Positions 25,481 through 34,597 of a stretch of DNA of 64,000 bases are shown here, piece after piece. Each line of letters starts with the position of its first letter. Within the stretch, counting starts at the first letter, position 1. The notes beneath the pieces were generated by a model. It saw only the letters and a program-made list of their open reading frames with translations, was not told the DNA's origin and searched no databases. Where the stretch lies: assembly GCF_904846715.1 (NCBI RefSeq), contig NZ_CAJHBU010000016.1, forward strand, positions 1-64,000. Direction: 5' to 3'. This DNA comes from Psychrobacter vallis (GTDB lineage: Bacteria; Pseudomonadota; Gammaproteobacteria; Pseudomonadales; Moraxellaceae). The position numbers and the translations under genes were made by a program.

Positions 25481-26995
25481 CTACTTAATCGCCTTGCTGT
25501 CTATCATCTTATCTTCTTTAACAGATTTTCGGACAAAACGAATGCCCGAATCAAGCGCTCGCTTTTGTAGTAAATCGAGCGCCTGCTGCTCCCATGTACT
25601 TTCACTACCAGATAAAGTCACATTTGGCTTTACACCAATGCCATCTATTTTTTTACCTGATGCGGTCATATAGTGAGCCACGGTTAGCTTGACTGCTTGC
25701 TCATCGTTCAGCGGTATAACCGACTGTACAGATCCCTTACCGTAGCTGACTTCACCCACGATAAGAGCCCGTTTTTGTGCTTGCAAGCTGCTGGCCAAAA
25801 CCTCTGCCGCTGATGCCGAATAACGATTTTGTAGAACAACTATAGGTAAGGATTTGAGTATCGCATTACCATGAGTTTGCAATACACGTGATTCATTTTG
25901 ACGCGCTTGTACTTGTACCACATCGGTATCGCTCATGAATAAACTGGCGACGCTCACCGCCGATGTTAATACGCCACCTGGATTATCACGCATGTCCAAC
26001 AAAATACCTGACACAGGTGCATTGAGGTTAATCAAACCGTCTAAGAGCTTTTCACGACTGTTGTTTTGAAAAGCGGGTAACTTGATAATAGCCATACCAT
26101 TAACAAGCTTTGTCTCGACGATTTGAGGGTGGCTATTATTACGCTGTAAAGTGGTGGTATGTTTGCGGCGACCCGCTGTAGAAGTCACAATATCCACTTG
26201 CGTACCAGCAATGCCAGTCAATAGTTGTTCGATATCATTGCGGCCTTCCTCTTCACTTAATTTGAAATCACCAACCTGATGAAGGTAATCTCCCACATCG
26301 ATGCCTTTTCTGTCCGCAGGTGAGTCATTCTTGACTTCTGTGATCACCCAATATCCAGCTTCTGGCTGATAAGTGACCTTGATACCGACATCACCGACAT
26401 CACCTTCCGTAAAAGCGCGCAGGTTTTCATAGGCATCTGCATCTAAAAATTCAGCATGACTGTCGAGCTTGGTCAACATACCGCTCATGGCATTATTGAA
26501 TAGCTCTTCATCATTGACCGTATCAACATATTCACGGCGAACCAAATCCACGGCGGCGACAAATGTCTTGAGAGTCTCTGGAGAGATAGCATTCAATGAG
26601 ACTTGAGCGACCTCAGGTGGAATGCTGGTATCAAACTCACTTGGATCGTCAGTTAATGCGCTGGCATCTGCAACGCTGTCTATTGAGTCATCAGCTTCGT
26701 CTGCCGCATCTAACATATCAGCAACATCCGCTAAACCATCCATATCGTTTGCTGCTATATTATCGGCATTTAGACTGATAAGTTGGAGACTTGCCGTAGG
26801 GCTATCGCTAGTACGATTGGTAGATACTTCTGCTGCTTGTGCATGAATAAGAACCGCACTCAATCCAAACAAACCTAGCGTCGTCAATGCACACCTAAAA
26901 AAATTAGGCGCTGTGGACACCTTTATCGCTCTGTTGCTAAATCGCTTAGACACAGACGAGCGCGTAAAATAGATAGGAGGCATAAGAGAACTCAT
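25481..26995 (-). CDS. Carboxyl-terminal processing peptidase (S41A family)
   Basis: Periplasmic serine protease of 504 residues. The N-terminus has a basic stretch followed by a hydrophobic signal (FFRCALTTLGLFGLSAVLIH, cleavage after AQA). An Asp/Ala-rich low-complexity segment runs about 60-125. A PDZ domain (about 195-285) contains VGIKVTYQPEAGYWVI and SPADRKGIDVGDYL. The protease core has LDMRDNPGGVLTSAV. The nucleophile Ser is in NRYSASAAEVLASS near residue 392 and the general-base Lys in VSYGKGSVQSVIPL near 419. CtpA-type enzymes trim or degrade envelope proteins, often with a lipoprotein TPR partner, which is not seen here. gpmI is just upstream (33 bases), so the two may share a transcript. 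The start is uncertain (Met1 or Met5), with no clear ribosome site. Confidence 0.92.
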   Translation of the reverse strand: MSSLMPPIYFTRSSVSKRFSNRAIKVSTAPNFFRCALTTLGLFGLSAVLIHAQAAEVSTNRTSDSPTASLQLISLNADNIAANDMDGLADVADMLDAADEADDSIDSVADASALTDDPSEFDTSIPPEVAQVSLNAISPETLKTFVAAVDLVRREYVDTVNDEELFNNAMSGMLTKLDSHAEFLDADAYENLRAFTEGDVGDVGIKVTYQPEAGYWVITEVKNDSPADRKGIDVGDYLHQVGDFKLSEEEGRNDIEQLLTGIAGTQVDIVTSTAGRRKHTTTLQRNNSHPQIVETKLVNGMAIIKLPAFQNNSREKLLDGLINLNAPVSGILLDMRDNPGGVLTSAVSVASLFMSDTDVVQVQARQNESRVLQTHGNAILKSLPIVVLQNRYSASAAEVLASSLQAQKRALIVGEVSYGKGSVQSVIPLNDEQAVKLTVAHYMTASGKKIDGIGVKPNVTLSGSESTWEQQALDLLQKRALDSGIRFVRKSVKEDKMIDSKAIK

Positions 26996-27028
26996 TCAAA
27001 TAGTAAGATGGATAAGGTTATAGCTGAC

Positions 27029-28687
27029 TTATGGTGCTGGCACTAATAAACTTTCGCCTGTCATTTCAGTGGGCGCTTCAATATTCATCAATGCCAAAAT
27101 AGTCGGAGCGATATCGCTCAATTTACCGCCACTGCGTACGTTTGGTTTTTGCTCACCAATATAAATTAAGGGAACGTGTTCAGTGGTATGCTGAGTATGT
27201 ACTTGCCCACTTTCATAGTCTTGCATCTGCTCACAATTGCCATGATCGGCTGTAATGAGCATATGACCACCAGCGGCTCGTACCGCTGACTCTACGCGAC
27301 CAACACACACATCTAACGCTTCTACGGCTTGCACAGCGGCATCAAATATACCTGTATGTCCAACCATATCACCATTGGCATAGTTTACCACTAGCACATC
27401 GTATTTACCTGACTCAATAGCGGCGACCAATTTATCAGTCACTTCAGGAGCGCTCATTTCAGGCTGTAGATCATAAGTTGCGACATCTGGAGATGGCACC
27501 AAAATGCGTGTCTCGCCCTCATACTCTGCTTCACGACCACCACTAAAGAAAAACGTCACATGGGCATATTTTTCAGTTTCAGCGATACGCAGTTGGGTTT
27601 TACCTTTATTCTGCAGATATTCACCAAGGGTGTTGGTCAATGATGTTGGATAATAAGCAATGCTGGTTTTGGGGCTGTCAGCCAATACATCAGAATATTT
27701 CGTCAACATGACAAAAGCGGCAAGTTTTGGCTGCTTTTGACGTGCAAACCCAGAAAACTCATGATCTGGTAAGACAAACGCTTGGGCAAGCTCACGAGCA
27801 CGGTCAGCACGGAAGTTCATAAAAATGAGTGCGTCATTGTCTTCAACGGTATATGGCACTTCATCACGTCCGATTACAGTCGTTGGACTAACAAACTCAT
27901 CGGTCTCACGCGCTTTATAAGCAGCTTGGACAGCACCATCAGCTCGTGTCGACAAACGATCAGCTTTGCCTTCAGTCATCAACTCGTAAGCTTTTTGTAC
28001 CCGATCCCAGCGATTGTCGCGATCCATCGCATAATAGCGGCCTATAATACTAGCAATCTGCACTCGACCAGTTTCATAATGAGCGTTGAGCTTATTGATG
28101 TAATCACGCAAACGATTGATGTATTTATCAGCAGATTTAGGCGGTGTGTCTCGTCCATCTAAGAAACAATGAACAAAGACGTTTTTGGCACCATGTACCA
28201 ACGCCGAGTGACACATTGCTTCGATATGGTCTTGATGCGAATGCACGCCACCATCTGATAGCAGCCCCATAATATGGACATTACCACCAAGTTCATTGGC
28301 AGCCTTTACAGCATTGACCAATGCTTCGTTTTTATAGAACTCACGATTGGCCAATTCGCTTGATATACGAGTCGAATCTTGATAAAGAACACGACCAGCA
28401 CCTAAATTCATGTGCCCAACTTCTGAATTACCAAACTGACCATCTGGTAACCCAACGTCCTCTCCTGAAGCGGATATCAGTCCATGCGGATATTGTTGAT
28501 AAATCTTATCCAAATTTGGCATATTGGCAGCTGCAATGGCATTGTCTTTGTCATCTTCGCGATGTCCAAAACCATCTAGTATCATTAAGACATGCGGCAC
28601 TTTTTTATTATTTTCGCTGTCCTGCTTATTATTAGATTGAGCCTGACTATTATCAATAGATGATGATTGCTGTTTATTATTAGACAT
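27029..28687 (-). CDS. gpmI: 2,3-bisphosphoglycerate-independent phosphoglycerate mutase
   Basis: Metal-dependent interconversion of 3- and 2-phosphoglycerate (alkaline phosphatase superfamily). The 552-residue protein has [13 protein letters not shown] (metal Asp), the phospho-Ser motif [17 protein letters not shown] near residue 92, [23 protein letters not shown], and C-terminal metal ligands [12 protein letters not shown] and [11 protein letters not shown]. The first ~28 residues are a Ser/Asn/Gln-rich tail not present in most homologues. GAGGAG lies 9 bases before the ATG. It closes the lower-glycolysis set with pgk and fba. It is followed closely by the Ctp protease gene. Confidence 0.97.
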   Translation of the reverse strand: MSNNKQQSSSIDNSQAQSNNKQDSENNKKVPHVLMILDGFGHREDDKDNAIAAANMPNLDKIYQQYPHGLISASGEDVGLPDGQFGNSEVGHMNLGAGRVLYQDSTRISSELANREFYKNEALVNAVKAANELGGNVHIMGLLSDGGVHSHQDHIEAMCHSALVHGAKNVFVHCFLDGRDTPPKSADKYINRLRDYINKLNAHYETGRVQIASIIGRYYAMDRDNRWDRVQKAYELMTEGKADRLSTRADGAVQAAYKARETDEFVSPTTVIGRDEVPYTVEDNDALIFMNFRADRARELAQAFVLPDHEFSGFARQKQPKLAAFVMLTKYSDVLADSPKTSIAYYPTSLTNTLGEYLQNKGKTQLRIAETEKYAHVTFFFSGGREAEYEGETRILVPSPDVATYDLQPEMSAPEVTDKLVAAIESGKYDVLVVNYANGDMVGHTGIFDAAVQAVEALDVCVGRVESAVRAAGGHMLITADHGNCEQMQDYESGQVHTQHTTEHVPLIYIGEQKPNVRSGGKLSDIAPTILALMNIEAPTEMTGESLLVPAP

Positions 28688-28777
28688 GGATTACCGCTCC
28701 TCAAGTGAATGAACGCTTATAATGCTTTATTAGGATGTTGAAAGCCTTCTATATTAGCACACATCTTAAAATAGCTG

Positions 28778-28800
28778 AAAAACCCACCTTTTAAGTGGGT
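28778..28800 (-). terminator. Isolated hairpin terminator upstream of gpmI
   Basis: On the minus strand ACCCACTT...GGTGGGT is followed by TTTTTCAG. No leftward gene ends nearby; it lies 90 bases before the gpmI start. It may block read-through from antisense transcription of the 6S locus, or act in a gpmI leader. Confidence 0.55.
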
Positions 28801-28900
28801 AATCAAGTGTTCTTATACATTCATTTTATGAAAAGTAGAGTAAAGACCCAACACAATTCATACTAACTATTAAAGCCACGTATCAATCTCTAAATCAGAC

Positions 28901-28929
28901 TTGCAATCGTTGTAGTCATTGGTTAAGAT
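28901..28929 (+). promoter_or_regulatory. Sigma70 promoter of the 6S RNA gene
   Basis: TTGCAA (28901-28906) and TAAGAT (28924-28929) are separated by exactly 17 bases. The predicted start near 28936 coincides with the base of the 6S RNA closing stem. Confidence 0.75.
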
Positions 28930-28935
28930 AAATGT

Positions 28936-29124
28936 ATTCTGAAGTGTTGGCTAGTAGATGTTTATTCCCTGAGCCGATAATGCTTTACCAGGATGTGGTA
29001 CCTACTGTCTCATTGTGTATGCCTGCACCGCTTGCGGTGTATCAGGAAACCTGCCGAGATAGTGACGCATCCGCCCTGAACTTCACGGTTCATGGGTCAC
29101 CATCTTACGGCGGCACTTCGGTTG
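28936..29124 (+). ncRNA. ssrS: 6S RNA
   Basis: Small RNA that binds sigma70-RNA polymerase by mimicking an open promoter, acting in stationary phase. I recognised CCCTGAGCCGATAATGCTTT (28967 on) and the 3' arm with GGTTCATGGGTCACCATCTT and ACGGCGGCACTTCGG, which parallel the E. coli 6S segments CCCTGAGCCGATA and GGTTCAAGGGTTACA / CGGCGGCA. The ends pair: CTGAAGTG (28939-28946) with CACTTCGG (29114-29121). A good sigma70 promoter lies upstream. Length is about 189, as expected (E. coli 184). It is convergent with fxsA, unlike E. coli where ygfA follows. A covariance-model search would settle the exact ends. Confidence 0.88.
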
Positions 29125-29209
29125 TTATATTCGGTTAGTAATTGCTTTGTTTATATTCAGTAGGTTCACTTCTAACTATTTAGTTTATAAAAAATTAATT
29201 ATAACCACT

Positions 29210-29248
29210 AAAAAGCCCCTCTCGTCGATGACGCGAAGGGCTTTTTTT
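29210..29248. terminator. Bidirectional terminator between the 6S RNA gene and fxsA
   Basis: AAAAGCCCctctcGTCG..CGCgaaGGGCTTTTTTT forms a hairpin with T-runs on both strands, between two convergent units. Confidence 0.8.
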
Positions 29249-29271
29249 ATGCCTAATCAATTCTGTGGTAA

Positions 29272-29904
29272 TTACTCATCATTGGCAGATTTTGTAATCT
29301 TTTTCACATCTTTAGGGATGTTTTTGGCAGTGCCATCAACGGTTGTATGCTGTTTGAAGACATCACCGAAAGGATTTCGTTGCTGCTGCCCAAATGGGTT
29401 TTGACCATTCATACCACCTGCACCGCCAAATGGATTTTGCCCGCCCACACCACCAGCGCCGCCGAATGGATTTTGACCACCGCCCATTTGACCACCCATC
29501 TGCTTAGCCATCATTTCCATCATTTTTTGCTGATTGTTCATGACATAGTTATTGGCGACATCTTTTAGTTTCTTTTGTACTGGTGGCAGTACGACCAATA
29601 GCGCGATTAAATCGCTAAGCACGCCAGGGATAAGCAGTAGAATACCTGCGGCAGCCATTGCCACACTTTTTATCATGGTTGATTCTTGCGGACGCATCGC
29701 AGGGTTCATCATACCGCCAGCTTTCATTTGTTGCGCCATTGGATTGAGCGCCGCCATACCTTTACGTATGAGTGAAATACCGATGACAGCAGCGATAATA
29801 AACCAAATAAATACTAGCCAGCCACTTATGAACTGCGCAAGCAAATACCACAGCAGCATCTCGATAATAAACCAAACGATGGCAATACCAACTATCTGAC
29901 CCAT
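29272..29904 (-). CDS. fxsA: FxsA family membrane protein
   Basis: Small inner-membrane protein related to FxsA (suppressor of F exclusion of phage T7). From the ATG at 29904 (AGGAAGA upstream) it begins MGQIVGIAIVWFIIEMLLWY and has about 210 residues with three to four hydrophobic helices in the first 110. The glycine-rich segment AAAGILLLIPGVLSDLIALL is characteristic of the family. The C-terminal third is a Gly/Asn/Gln/Met-rich tail with repeated GGAGG-NGQNPFGG-like units, longer and more repetitive than in E. coli (158 residues). Convergent with the 6S RNA gene, divergent from ruvC. Confidence 0.88.
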   Translation of the reverse strand: MGQIVGIAIVWFIIEMLLWYLLAQFISGWLVFIWFIIAAVIGISLIRKGMAALNPMAQQMKAGGMMNPAMRPQESTMIKSVAMAAAGILLLIPGVLSDLIALLVVLPPVQKKLKDVANNYVMNNQQKMMEMMAKQMGGQMGGGQNPFGGAGGVGGQNPFGGAGGMNGQNPFGQQQRNPFGDVFKQHTTVDGTAKNIPKDVKKITKSANDE

Positions 29905-30057
29905 GAAGTGTCTTCCTATAAAATAAAAACTAAAAAATGAAGCGCCATGCAAATTAAAATGGCTAACATATGATGTATATGGGGATTGATTGCTATACTA
30001 TCAAACTTACGGCTAATTTTTAAGCCATAAAACAAAATGTAAGCAAGACGGAATACT

Positions 30058-30642
30058 ATGGCAATTATTATCGGGATTGATCCGGGTTCGCGTATGACAG
30101 GTTATGGCATCGTTCAACAAACGGGCGATAAACTGACCTATATCGATGCGGGTACGATTCGTACGGATACCAAAGAGATGCCAGAACGCCTGAAGAGGAT
30201 TTTTAATGGCTTAACGCGTATCACTCAGCATCATCTAAAATATGCAGATGAGCCAATTTATACAGCGATTGAGCAAGTGTTTATGGCAGAAAACCCTGAC
30301 TCTGCACTTAAGCTGGGGCAAGCACGGGGCGCGGCTATTGCTGCTATGGTCGCATTGGATTTGGAGGTATCAGAATATACCGCACGTCAAATCAAACAAG
30401 CCGTGTGTGGTTATGGCGCTGCCGCTAAAGAGCAAGTACAAGAAATGGTTTGTCGGATATTGTCACTAGATTTTGTGCCACAACAAGATGCTGCCGATGG
30501 TCTTGCTTGCGCAATATGTCACGCGCACTCCAGCCATTCAATGAATAAGTTGATACTGAACAGCGCCATGCGTGGACGCGGTGCTTCTAAGAAAAAAGGT
30601 CGTTGGCGTTTGACTGAAGAAGATCTTGGTAATTTGCGTTAA
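30058..30642 (+). CDS. ruvC: Holliday junction resolvase RuvC
   Basis: Dimeric endonuclease that cuts Holliday junctions after RuvAB migration. The 194-residue chain has the RNase H-fold acidic residues: Asp7 in [13 protein letters not shown], Glu in [11 protein letters not shown] near 72, and the C-terminal [14 protein letters not shown] with catalytic Asp near 145. A basic C-terminal tail ([20 protein letters not shown]) extends it by about 20 residues over E. coli RuvC. It is about 16 kb from ruvA/ruvB, so the E. coli-like ruvC-ruvA-ruvB linkage is broken. Confidence 0.97.
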   Translation: MAIIIGIDPGSRMTGYGIVQQTGDKLTYIDAGTIRTDTKEMPERLKRIFNGLTRITQHHLKYADEPIYTAIEQVFMAENPDSALKLGQARGAAIAAMVALDLEVSEYTARQIKQAVCGYGAAAKEQVQEMVCRILSLDFVPQQDAADGLACAICHAHSSHSMNKLILNSAMRGRGASKKKGRWRLTEEDLGNLR

Positions 30643-30655
30643 TTTTAACAGCCAT

Positions 30656-30685
30656 AAAAAAACACGCATCTGTTTGCGCGTGTTT
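30656..30685 (-). terminator. Terminator after the META lipoprotein gene
   Basis: AACACGC/GCGTGTT hairpin; on the minus strand it runs into TTTTTTTA, about 50 bases beyond the lipoprotein stop. It may also slow rightward ruvC transcripts. Confidence 0.7.
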
Positions 30686-30734
30686 AGGGGAAGTACTATT
30701 TAATTATGATAGAGCATATGTGACGGACGCCACC

Positions 30735-31682
30735 TTAACGGCTCTCTTCTACTATTGAGCTTTCAATCACAGCATCTAATACATAAGCATACGCTTCGCC
30801 TGAAGCATCAGCTTCCATCATTTTATTGTCTAACGGGTAACGCTGTAGACGTAATACCTCTTCATGCTTACCATCATGTTGATACCCTTCGATCATACCT
30901 GTGAATGGTGCCCAGTCGCCTTCGCTGACTTTTATACCTTGATCATCATAAGTCACAGGCTTAACTTGTAGACACGCCTGTGGTCCATCATCTAAGCACG
31001 GTATCATTTCAGCATTGACTGCCCAAAATACCGTTTCACCTTTGCTATTATATTTAGCTTGCGCCGTAATCCTACCTTCCCACACTAAGGTAATACTATC
31101 ATTAGTCACTTGCGTCAATATTGGCCTATCATCTTTAGATGGGTCACTTTCCACTAACGCCAACTGACTGTCACCTTGCATTAGCTTGCTTAGACTATTT
31201 TCGGCCATATCCAGATCGCCACACGACATCTTAGTGCTCATGCTGTCTTCAATCGTCAAAGTCGCCTCTTGTAATTGATAAGAAGCACTTATAATATTGC
31301 AGCCAACACTATAATTTAAGGTGTTTTGACCTTGATACTCATTGAACGTCAAAGTTACTTGATCTTTAATTGCCATAAGCTTATTTAATGACTGAGCTTT
31401 ATCACCCGTTACAGAGTTCAGCGTCCAACGGTAACGCGAAAGCGCGTTGATCCTTGCTTTTTCAGGACTGACATCATCTGCTCTTTCCCTATCAACGATA
31501 GCATCCGTACCAGACGCCATCGCACTATTATCTGTTTCGGTATTAAAACTATTCGCGACTTCTTGTACATTCTGCTCATTTGAGGAAAAAGAATCTTGGC
31601 AAGCGCTTAACGCAAGCACTGCTAACAGCATACTTGGATATATACTTGATCTAACGAACAACACTCTAAAAGATAATGTCAT
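30735..31682 (-). CDS. META-domain predicted lipoprotein
   Basis: Envelope lipoprotein of about 315 residues. Start chosen at 31682 because AAGG is 10 bases upstream; the ATG at 31691 is too close to it. The signal MLLAVLALSAC has a lipobox LSAC. Residues about 70-185 form a META (HslJ-like) domain with RYRWTLNSVTG, VTLTFNEYQGQNTLNYSVGC and MSTKMSCGDLDMAENSLSKL. The C-terminal part (about 190-315), with KYNSKGETVFWAVNAEMIPC and the paired cysteines in PCLDDGPQACL, resembles the COG3650-type predicted lipoprotein domain. HslJ relates to novobiocin/heat response in E. coli; the role here is unknown. Confidence 0.8.
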   Translation of the reverse strand: MTLSFRVLFVRSSIYPSMLLAVLALSACQDSFSSNEQNVQEVANSFNTETDNSAMASGTDAIVDRERADDVSPEKARINALSRYRWTLNSVTGDKAQSLNKLMAIKDQVTLTFNEYQGQNTLNYSVGCNIISASYQLQEATLTIEDSMSTKMSCGDLDMAENSLSKLMQGDSQLALVESDPSKDDRPILTQVTNDSITLVWEGRITAQAKYNSKGETVFWAVNAEMIPCLDDGPQACLQVKPVTYDDQGIKVSEGDWAPFTGMIEGYQHDGKHEEVLRLQRYPLDNKMMEADASGEAYAYVLDAVIESSIVEESR

Positions 31683-31744
31683 AACAGTCATGCCTTGTGG
31701 TTACACTTTTCTAAATTACCGCTTTTTTTATCACCCAAAAAGTA

Positions 31745-31773
31745 TTTATTAGGCTTTTATAAAGCCTAATAAA
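31745..31773 (-). terminator. Perfect palindrome downstream of the GST gene
   Basis: TTTATTAGGCTTT / AAAGCCTAATAAA with a 3-base loop, 13-bp perfect stem. On the minus strand TACTTTTTGG follows, so it can end the GST transcript. It could also stop the other direction. Confidence 0.65.
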
Positions 31774-31875
31774 TCGACCACTATAGCGCTGCTGTTTATT
31801 GCTATTGTAACAAAATGTTTAATTTTATAGATTCATAGTAACGGCATTTTTTACATGCTTGAAAAACCTACTTTT

Positions 31876-32538
31876 TTATTCTTCTTTACTAGCGGGCTTA
31901 GCTTTTGCCATATTTTGAATACTAAAACGCTCATTCATCATTTGATAAAAACGGGCAAGATTTTTGCCTTGCTCATTAGGATTTACTTTCAGTATTTTGC
32001 CAAAATCCAGACCCAAATAAAGCACGATGTCCGCAAAACTTAACTGCTCACCCACCAAATACTCATGACCTTCCAATACAGTTTCGAAATAAGCCAAGGC
32101 TTTATCAGCACGTGCGATAGACGGTGCGACAAATTCTGGTACTTGTTCAACTCGCTGAGCTTTAGACGGATGGCTATGTTGAAATGCCAGCATAAAATTA
32201 TATAGCACTTCAAACTCGGCAATGCGTCGCATCGAACAAACCTGCGCACGTTGTATCACATCATTGCCCATCACAGAACGCTCGCCATAAACGCGATCAA
32301 GATATTCGCACACTGCCTGTGAGTCATTAAGTATCGTGCCATCACCCAATTTCAACACTGGCACGGTCTGCATCGGATTCATTTTGGTAAATTCATCTGA
32401 CATCTGCTCATTGGTCGCAAAGTCGATATCTACCACATCGATATCATCCATATCATCGACATCGATTCCTTTTGATGCCAATAAGATAAGGGCTTTACGT
32501 GGATTGGGGGCGGTGCGGGTTATATATAGTTTTTTCAT
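31876..32538 (-). CDS. Glutathione S-transferase family protein
   Basis: Cytosolic GST of 220 residues. The N-terminal thioredoxin-like domain (about 1-85) has LYITRTAPNPRKALILLASK and the cis-Pro and glutathione gamma-Glu site MQTVPVLKLGDGTILNDSQA. The helical C-terminal domain has YLVGEQLSFADIVLYLGLDF near residue 150. AAGGAG lies 6 bases before the ATG. The substrate is unknown. A monocistronic unit upstream of the peroxiredoxin gene on the same strand is likely, since the peroxiredoxin has its own terminator. Confidence 0.92.
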   Translation of the reverse strand: MKKLYITRTAPNPRKALILLASKGIDVDDMDDIDVVDIDFATNEQMSDEFTKMNPMQTVPVLKLGDGTILNDSQAVCEYLDRVYGERSVMGNDVIQRAQVCSMRRIAEFEVLYNFMLAFQHSHPSKAQRVEQVPEFVAPSIARADKALAYFETVLEGHEYLVGEQLSFADIVLYLGLDFGKILKVNPNEQGKNLARFYQMMNERFSIQNMAKAKPASKEE

Positions 32539-32721
32539 GATAAACTCCTTGTAAGATGGGTTAAAAAGCGACTCAGCGCTGTTGAGATTTTATAATGGCT
32601 AAAAGGCATTGATGATTTTGACCAAACCATAACCTTTATTCTAGGTCAGATCGCTCGACCTGCTCTACTCATCATAGCAAAGTCTTACCGAGCTTGCCGC
32701 TCTAATAAAAAGCTGAATAGT

Positions 32722-32757
32722 AAAAAGCCCCATAACATTAAGTTATAGGGCTTTTTA
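32722..32757 (-). terminator. Terminator after the peroxiredoxin gene
   Basis: AAAAAGCCCcATAAC-attaa-GTTATaGGGCTTTTT, T-runs on both sides, 30 bases beyond the stop. Confidence 0.88.
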
Positions 32758-32786
32758 TTTTTAGTGACTCATCACATACGTTCCGA

Positions 32787-33425
32787 TTATTTATTAGGAG
32801 CTGGTGTCGTACGTAAATAAGGTTTAATTTCTGTATGGCCTTTAGGATACTTAGCGGCGATATCTTCATTTTTCACACTGGGTGGAATGATAACGTCATC
32901 ACCGTCTTTCCAATCCACTGGCGTTGCAACGTTATATTCATCAGACAATTGTAGCGCGTCAATAACGCGGATGATTTCATCAAAGTTACGACCACAGCTA
33001 GCAGGATACGTGAGCGTCAGACGAATCTTCTTATTTGGATCAATAATAAAGACACTACGGACGGTATGCGTACTGTCTGCATTTGGATGCATCATGTCAT
33101 AAAGTTCAGCGACTTCTTTATTGGGATCAGCAATGATTGGGAAGTTCATTTCAGTTCCCTGCGTCTCACCGATGTCTTTTGCCCAAGCATGATGATCTTC
33201 TAAGCCGTCAACAGAGATACAAATTGGCTTGACATGACGCTTTTGAAATTCGCCATTGAGTGCTGCTGCTCGACCAAGCTCAGTCGTACATACTGGCGTA
33301 AAGTCTGCCGGATGTGAGAAAAAAACCACCCAGTTATCCGCTGCCCACTCATGGAAATTGATATCGCCTTCTGTGGTTGTGGCATTGAAATCGGGTGCAG
33401 TATCACCTAAACGTAAATGTGCCAT
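32787..33425 (-). CDS. Peroxiredoxin, 1-Cys (Prx6) type
   Basis: Thiol peroxidase of the Prx6 subfamily, about 212 residues from the ATG at 33425 (AAGGA 7 bases upstream; the frame is open to 33455). The motif HPADFTPVCTTELGRAA holds the peroxidatic Cys near residue 46. RLTLTYPASCGRNFDEIIRV and the long C-terminal extension (VDWKDGDDVIIPPSV) typify the Prx6/PrxA group. A second Cys in PASCGRN is not at a classical resolving position. It probably uses glutathione or thioredoxin; the donor is not shown. Confidence 0.94.
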   Translation of the reverse strand: MAHLRLGDTAPDFNATTTEGDINFHEWAADNWVVFFSHPADFTPVCTTELGRAAALNGEFQKRHVKPICISVDGLEDHHAWAKDIGETQGTEMNFPIIADPNKEVAELYDMMHPNADSTHTVRSVFIIDPNKKIRLTLTYPASCGRNFDEIIRVIDALQLSDEYNVATPVDWKDGDDVIIPPSVKNEDIAAKYPKGHTEIKPYLRTTPAPNK

Positions 33426-33614
33426 GCTGTATTCCTTAGCTATGTTGATGAGCACTGATATAAAAGGTATTCATGCGCTCTATTATTATCATCGATATAC
33501 TTATCTACTAAAAACACTATGAAGCATATCAGTAAAAACTGACTTTATCTTAACAAACTGGTTATGAATGTCTTGTGACGGATTGTAATGCGATCACCAA
33601 GAGATTATATAAAA

Positions 33615-34205
33615 TTACTTATTAGATACCGATCTATATTGCGACAGATAATGCTGAATTTCACTCTTTTGTGGATGATTCTGTAGCCACAAAGCAAAGC
33701 GCTCTACTGTCTCAAAATCATCGCCCAGTTTTTGCTGATAAAGCTTATTAAAGGTTTGCTCACGGTCTTGATTACGCAATTGCTGCTGCCATGGCTCACT
33801 CATTACAGCTGTCAGCTTATCTTGCATCTTCAAATATTTGAGTAGAGGCCATTCACCGCGATCAAGCCATACATCATCACAAGTGTGGCAGACGTTGATA
33901 GTGTTCTTATGCTCATTATTGATGCGATACTTGAGCATAAATTTGCGGCAGCGCTGACACACCAGTGCGTTGTCGGTGTTTTTTAACTCGCTTGCATCAA
34001 ACGTCTTTGATGATTGTTTATCTGATTCTGCCGCTTCGCTGTCCTCGCTTGTTTTGTGAGCAGCATGGCTCTCTAGCCATGAGCGGTACGTCAACAAATC
34101 AAGATAAATGCCCTGACATTTTTTACAAGACAACGCCGGTAAGGTGTCGTCTAACTTCGTAGGTAAAAGGGGTTCTGCTGTACAGTGATAACAATGCAAA
34201 CTCAT
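33615..34205 (-). CDS. Zinc-ribbon (zf-TFIIB type) protein
   Basis: A 196-residue soluble protein with two zinc ribbons. The first is CYHCTAEPLL plus SCKKCQGIYLDLLTYRSWLE (residues about 5-50). The second is CQRCRKFMLKYRI plus VCHTCDDVWLDRGEWPLLKY (about 85-130). The YLD-x5-W and WLDRGEW elements are the zf-TFIIB family signature. The C-terminus is charged and helical. AGGAG lies 8 bases before the ATG. Function unknown; such proteins are often annotated only by the domain. It is monocistronic, with no functional neighbours in common. Confidence 0.82.
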   Translation of the reverse strand: MSLHCYHCTAEPLLPTKLDDTLPALSCKKCQGIYLDLLTYRSWLESHAAHKTSEDSEAAESDKQSSKTFDASELKNTDNALVCQRCRKFMLKYRINNEHKNTINVCHTCDDVWLDRGEWPLLKYLKMQDKLTAVMSEPWQQQLRNQDREQTFNKLYQQKLGDDFETVERFALWLQNHPQKSEIQHYLSQYRSVSNK

Positions 34206-34483
34206 TATGCTCTCCTTTGAGCCTTTGATAATAGGTAGAGTTGGGTAATTAAATGTCAGGTCAGATTATGGTTTTTATATTGAGCCGACTGACTATGCGT
34301 TTGTTAAGTGGATTAAACTGTGCTTGTTTGTAGGTCATGTCTCCTTTTTCTATACTTTCAATAACGGCTAATTTAAAGCTTAAGGTGTAATATTTTTAAC
34401 TACAATTAACGCTTTTATTTGCTATGTTTGACATAATATCGTCCTAAATGTGCCAACTTATTATAGGACGAAACATTGTTCAC
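34206..34483. other. Spacer between glnS terminator and zinc-ribbon gene
   Basis: About 280 bases of AT-rich sequence without an ORF. It should contain the promoter of the leftward zinc-ribbon gene. GTCCTA..TAGGAC words (34441-34470) could form a weak hairpin. Confidence 0.4.
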
Positions 34484-34520
34484 AAAAAAGCCCATCCCTA
34501 GCGTACTAGAAACGGGCTTA
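34484..34520 (-). terminator. Terminator after glnS
   Basis: AAGCCC..CTAG-cgta-CTAG..GGGCTT hairpin, followed on the minus strand by TTTTTTGTG, about 80 bases beyond the glnS stop. Confidence 0.8.
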
Positions 34521-34597
34521 TTTGCAAACTACTATTGTTCAGTATTATTTCAAAACATCATTTTTAGCAGTGATGTCCTTAATATATTGAACCAGAA

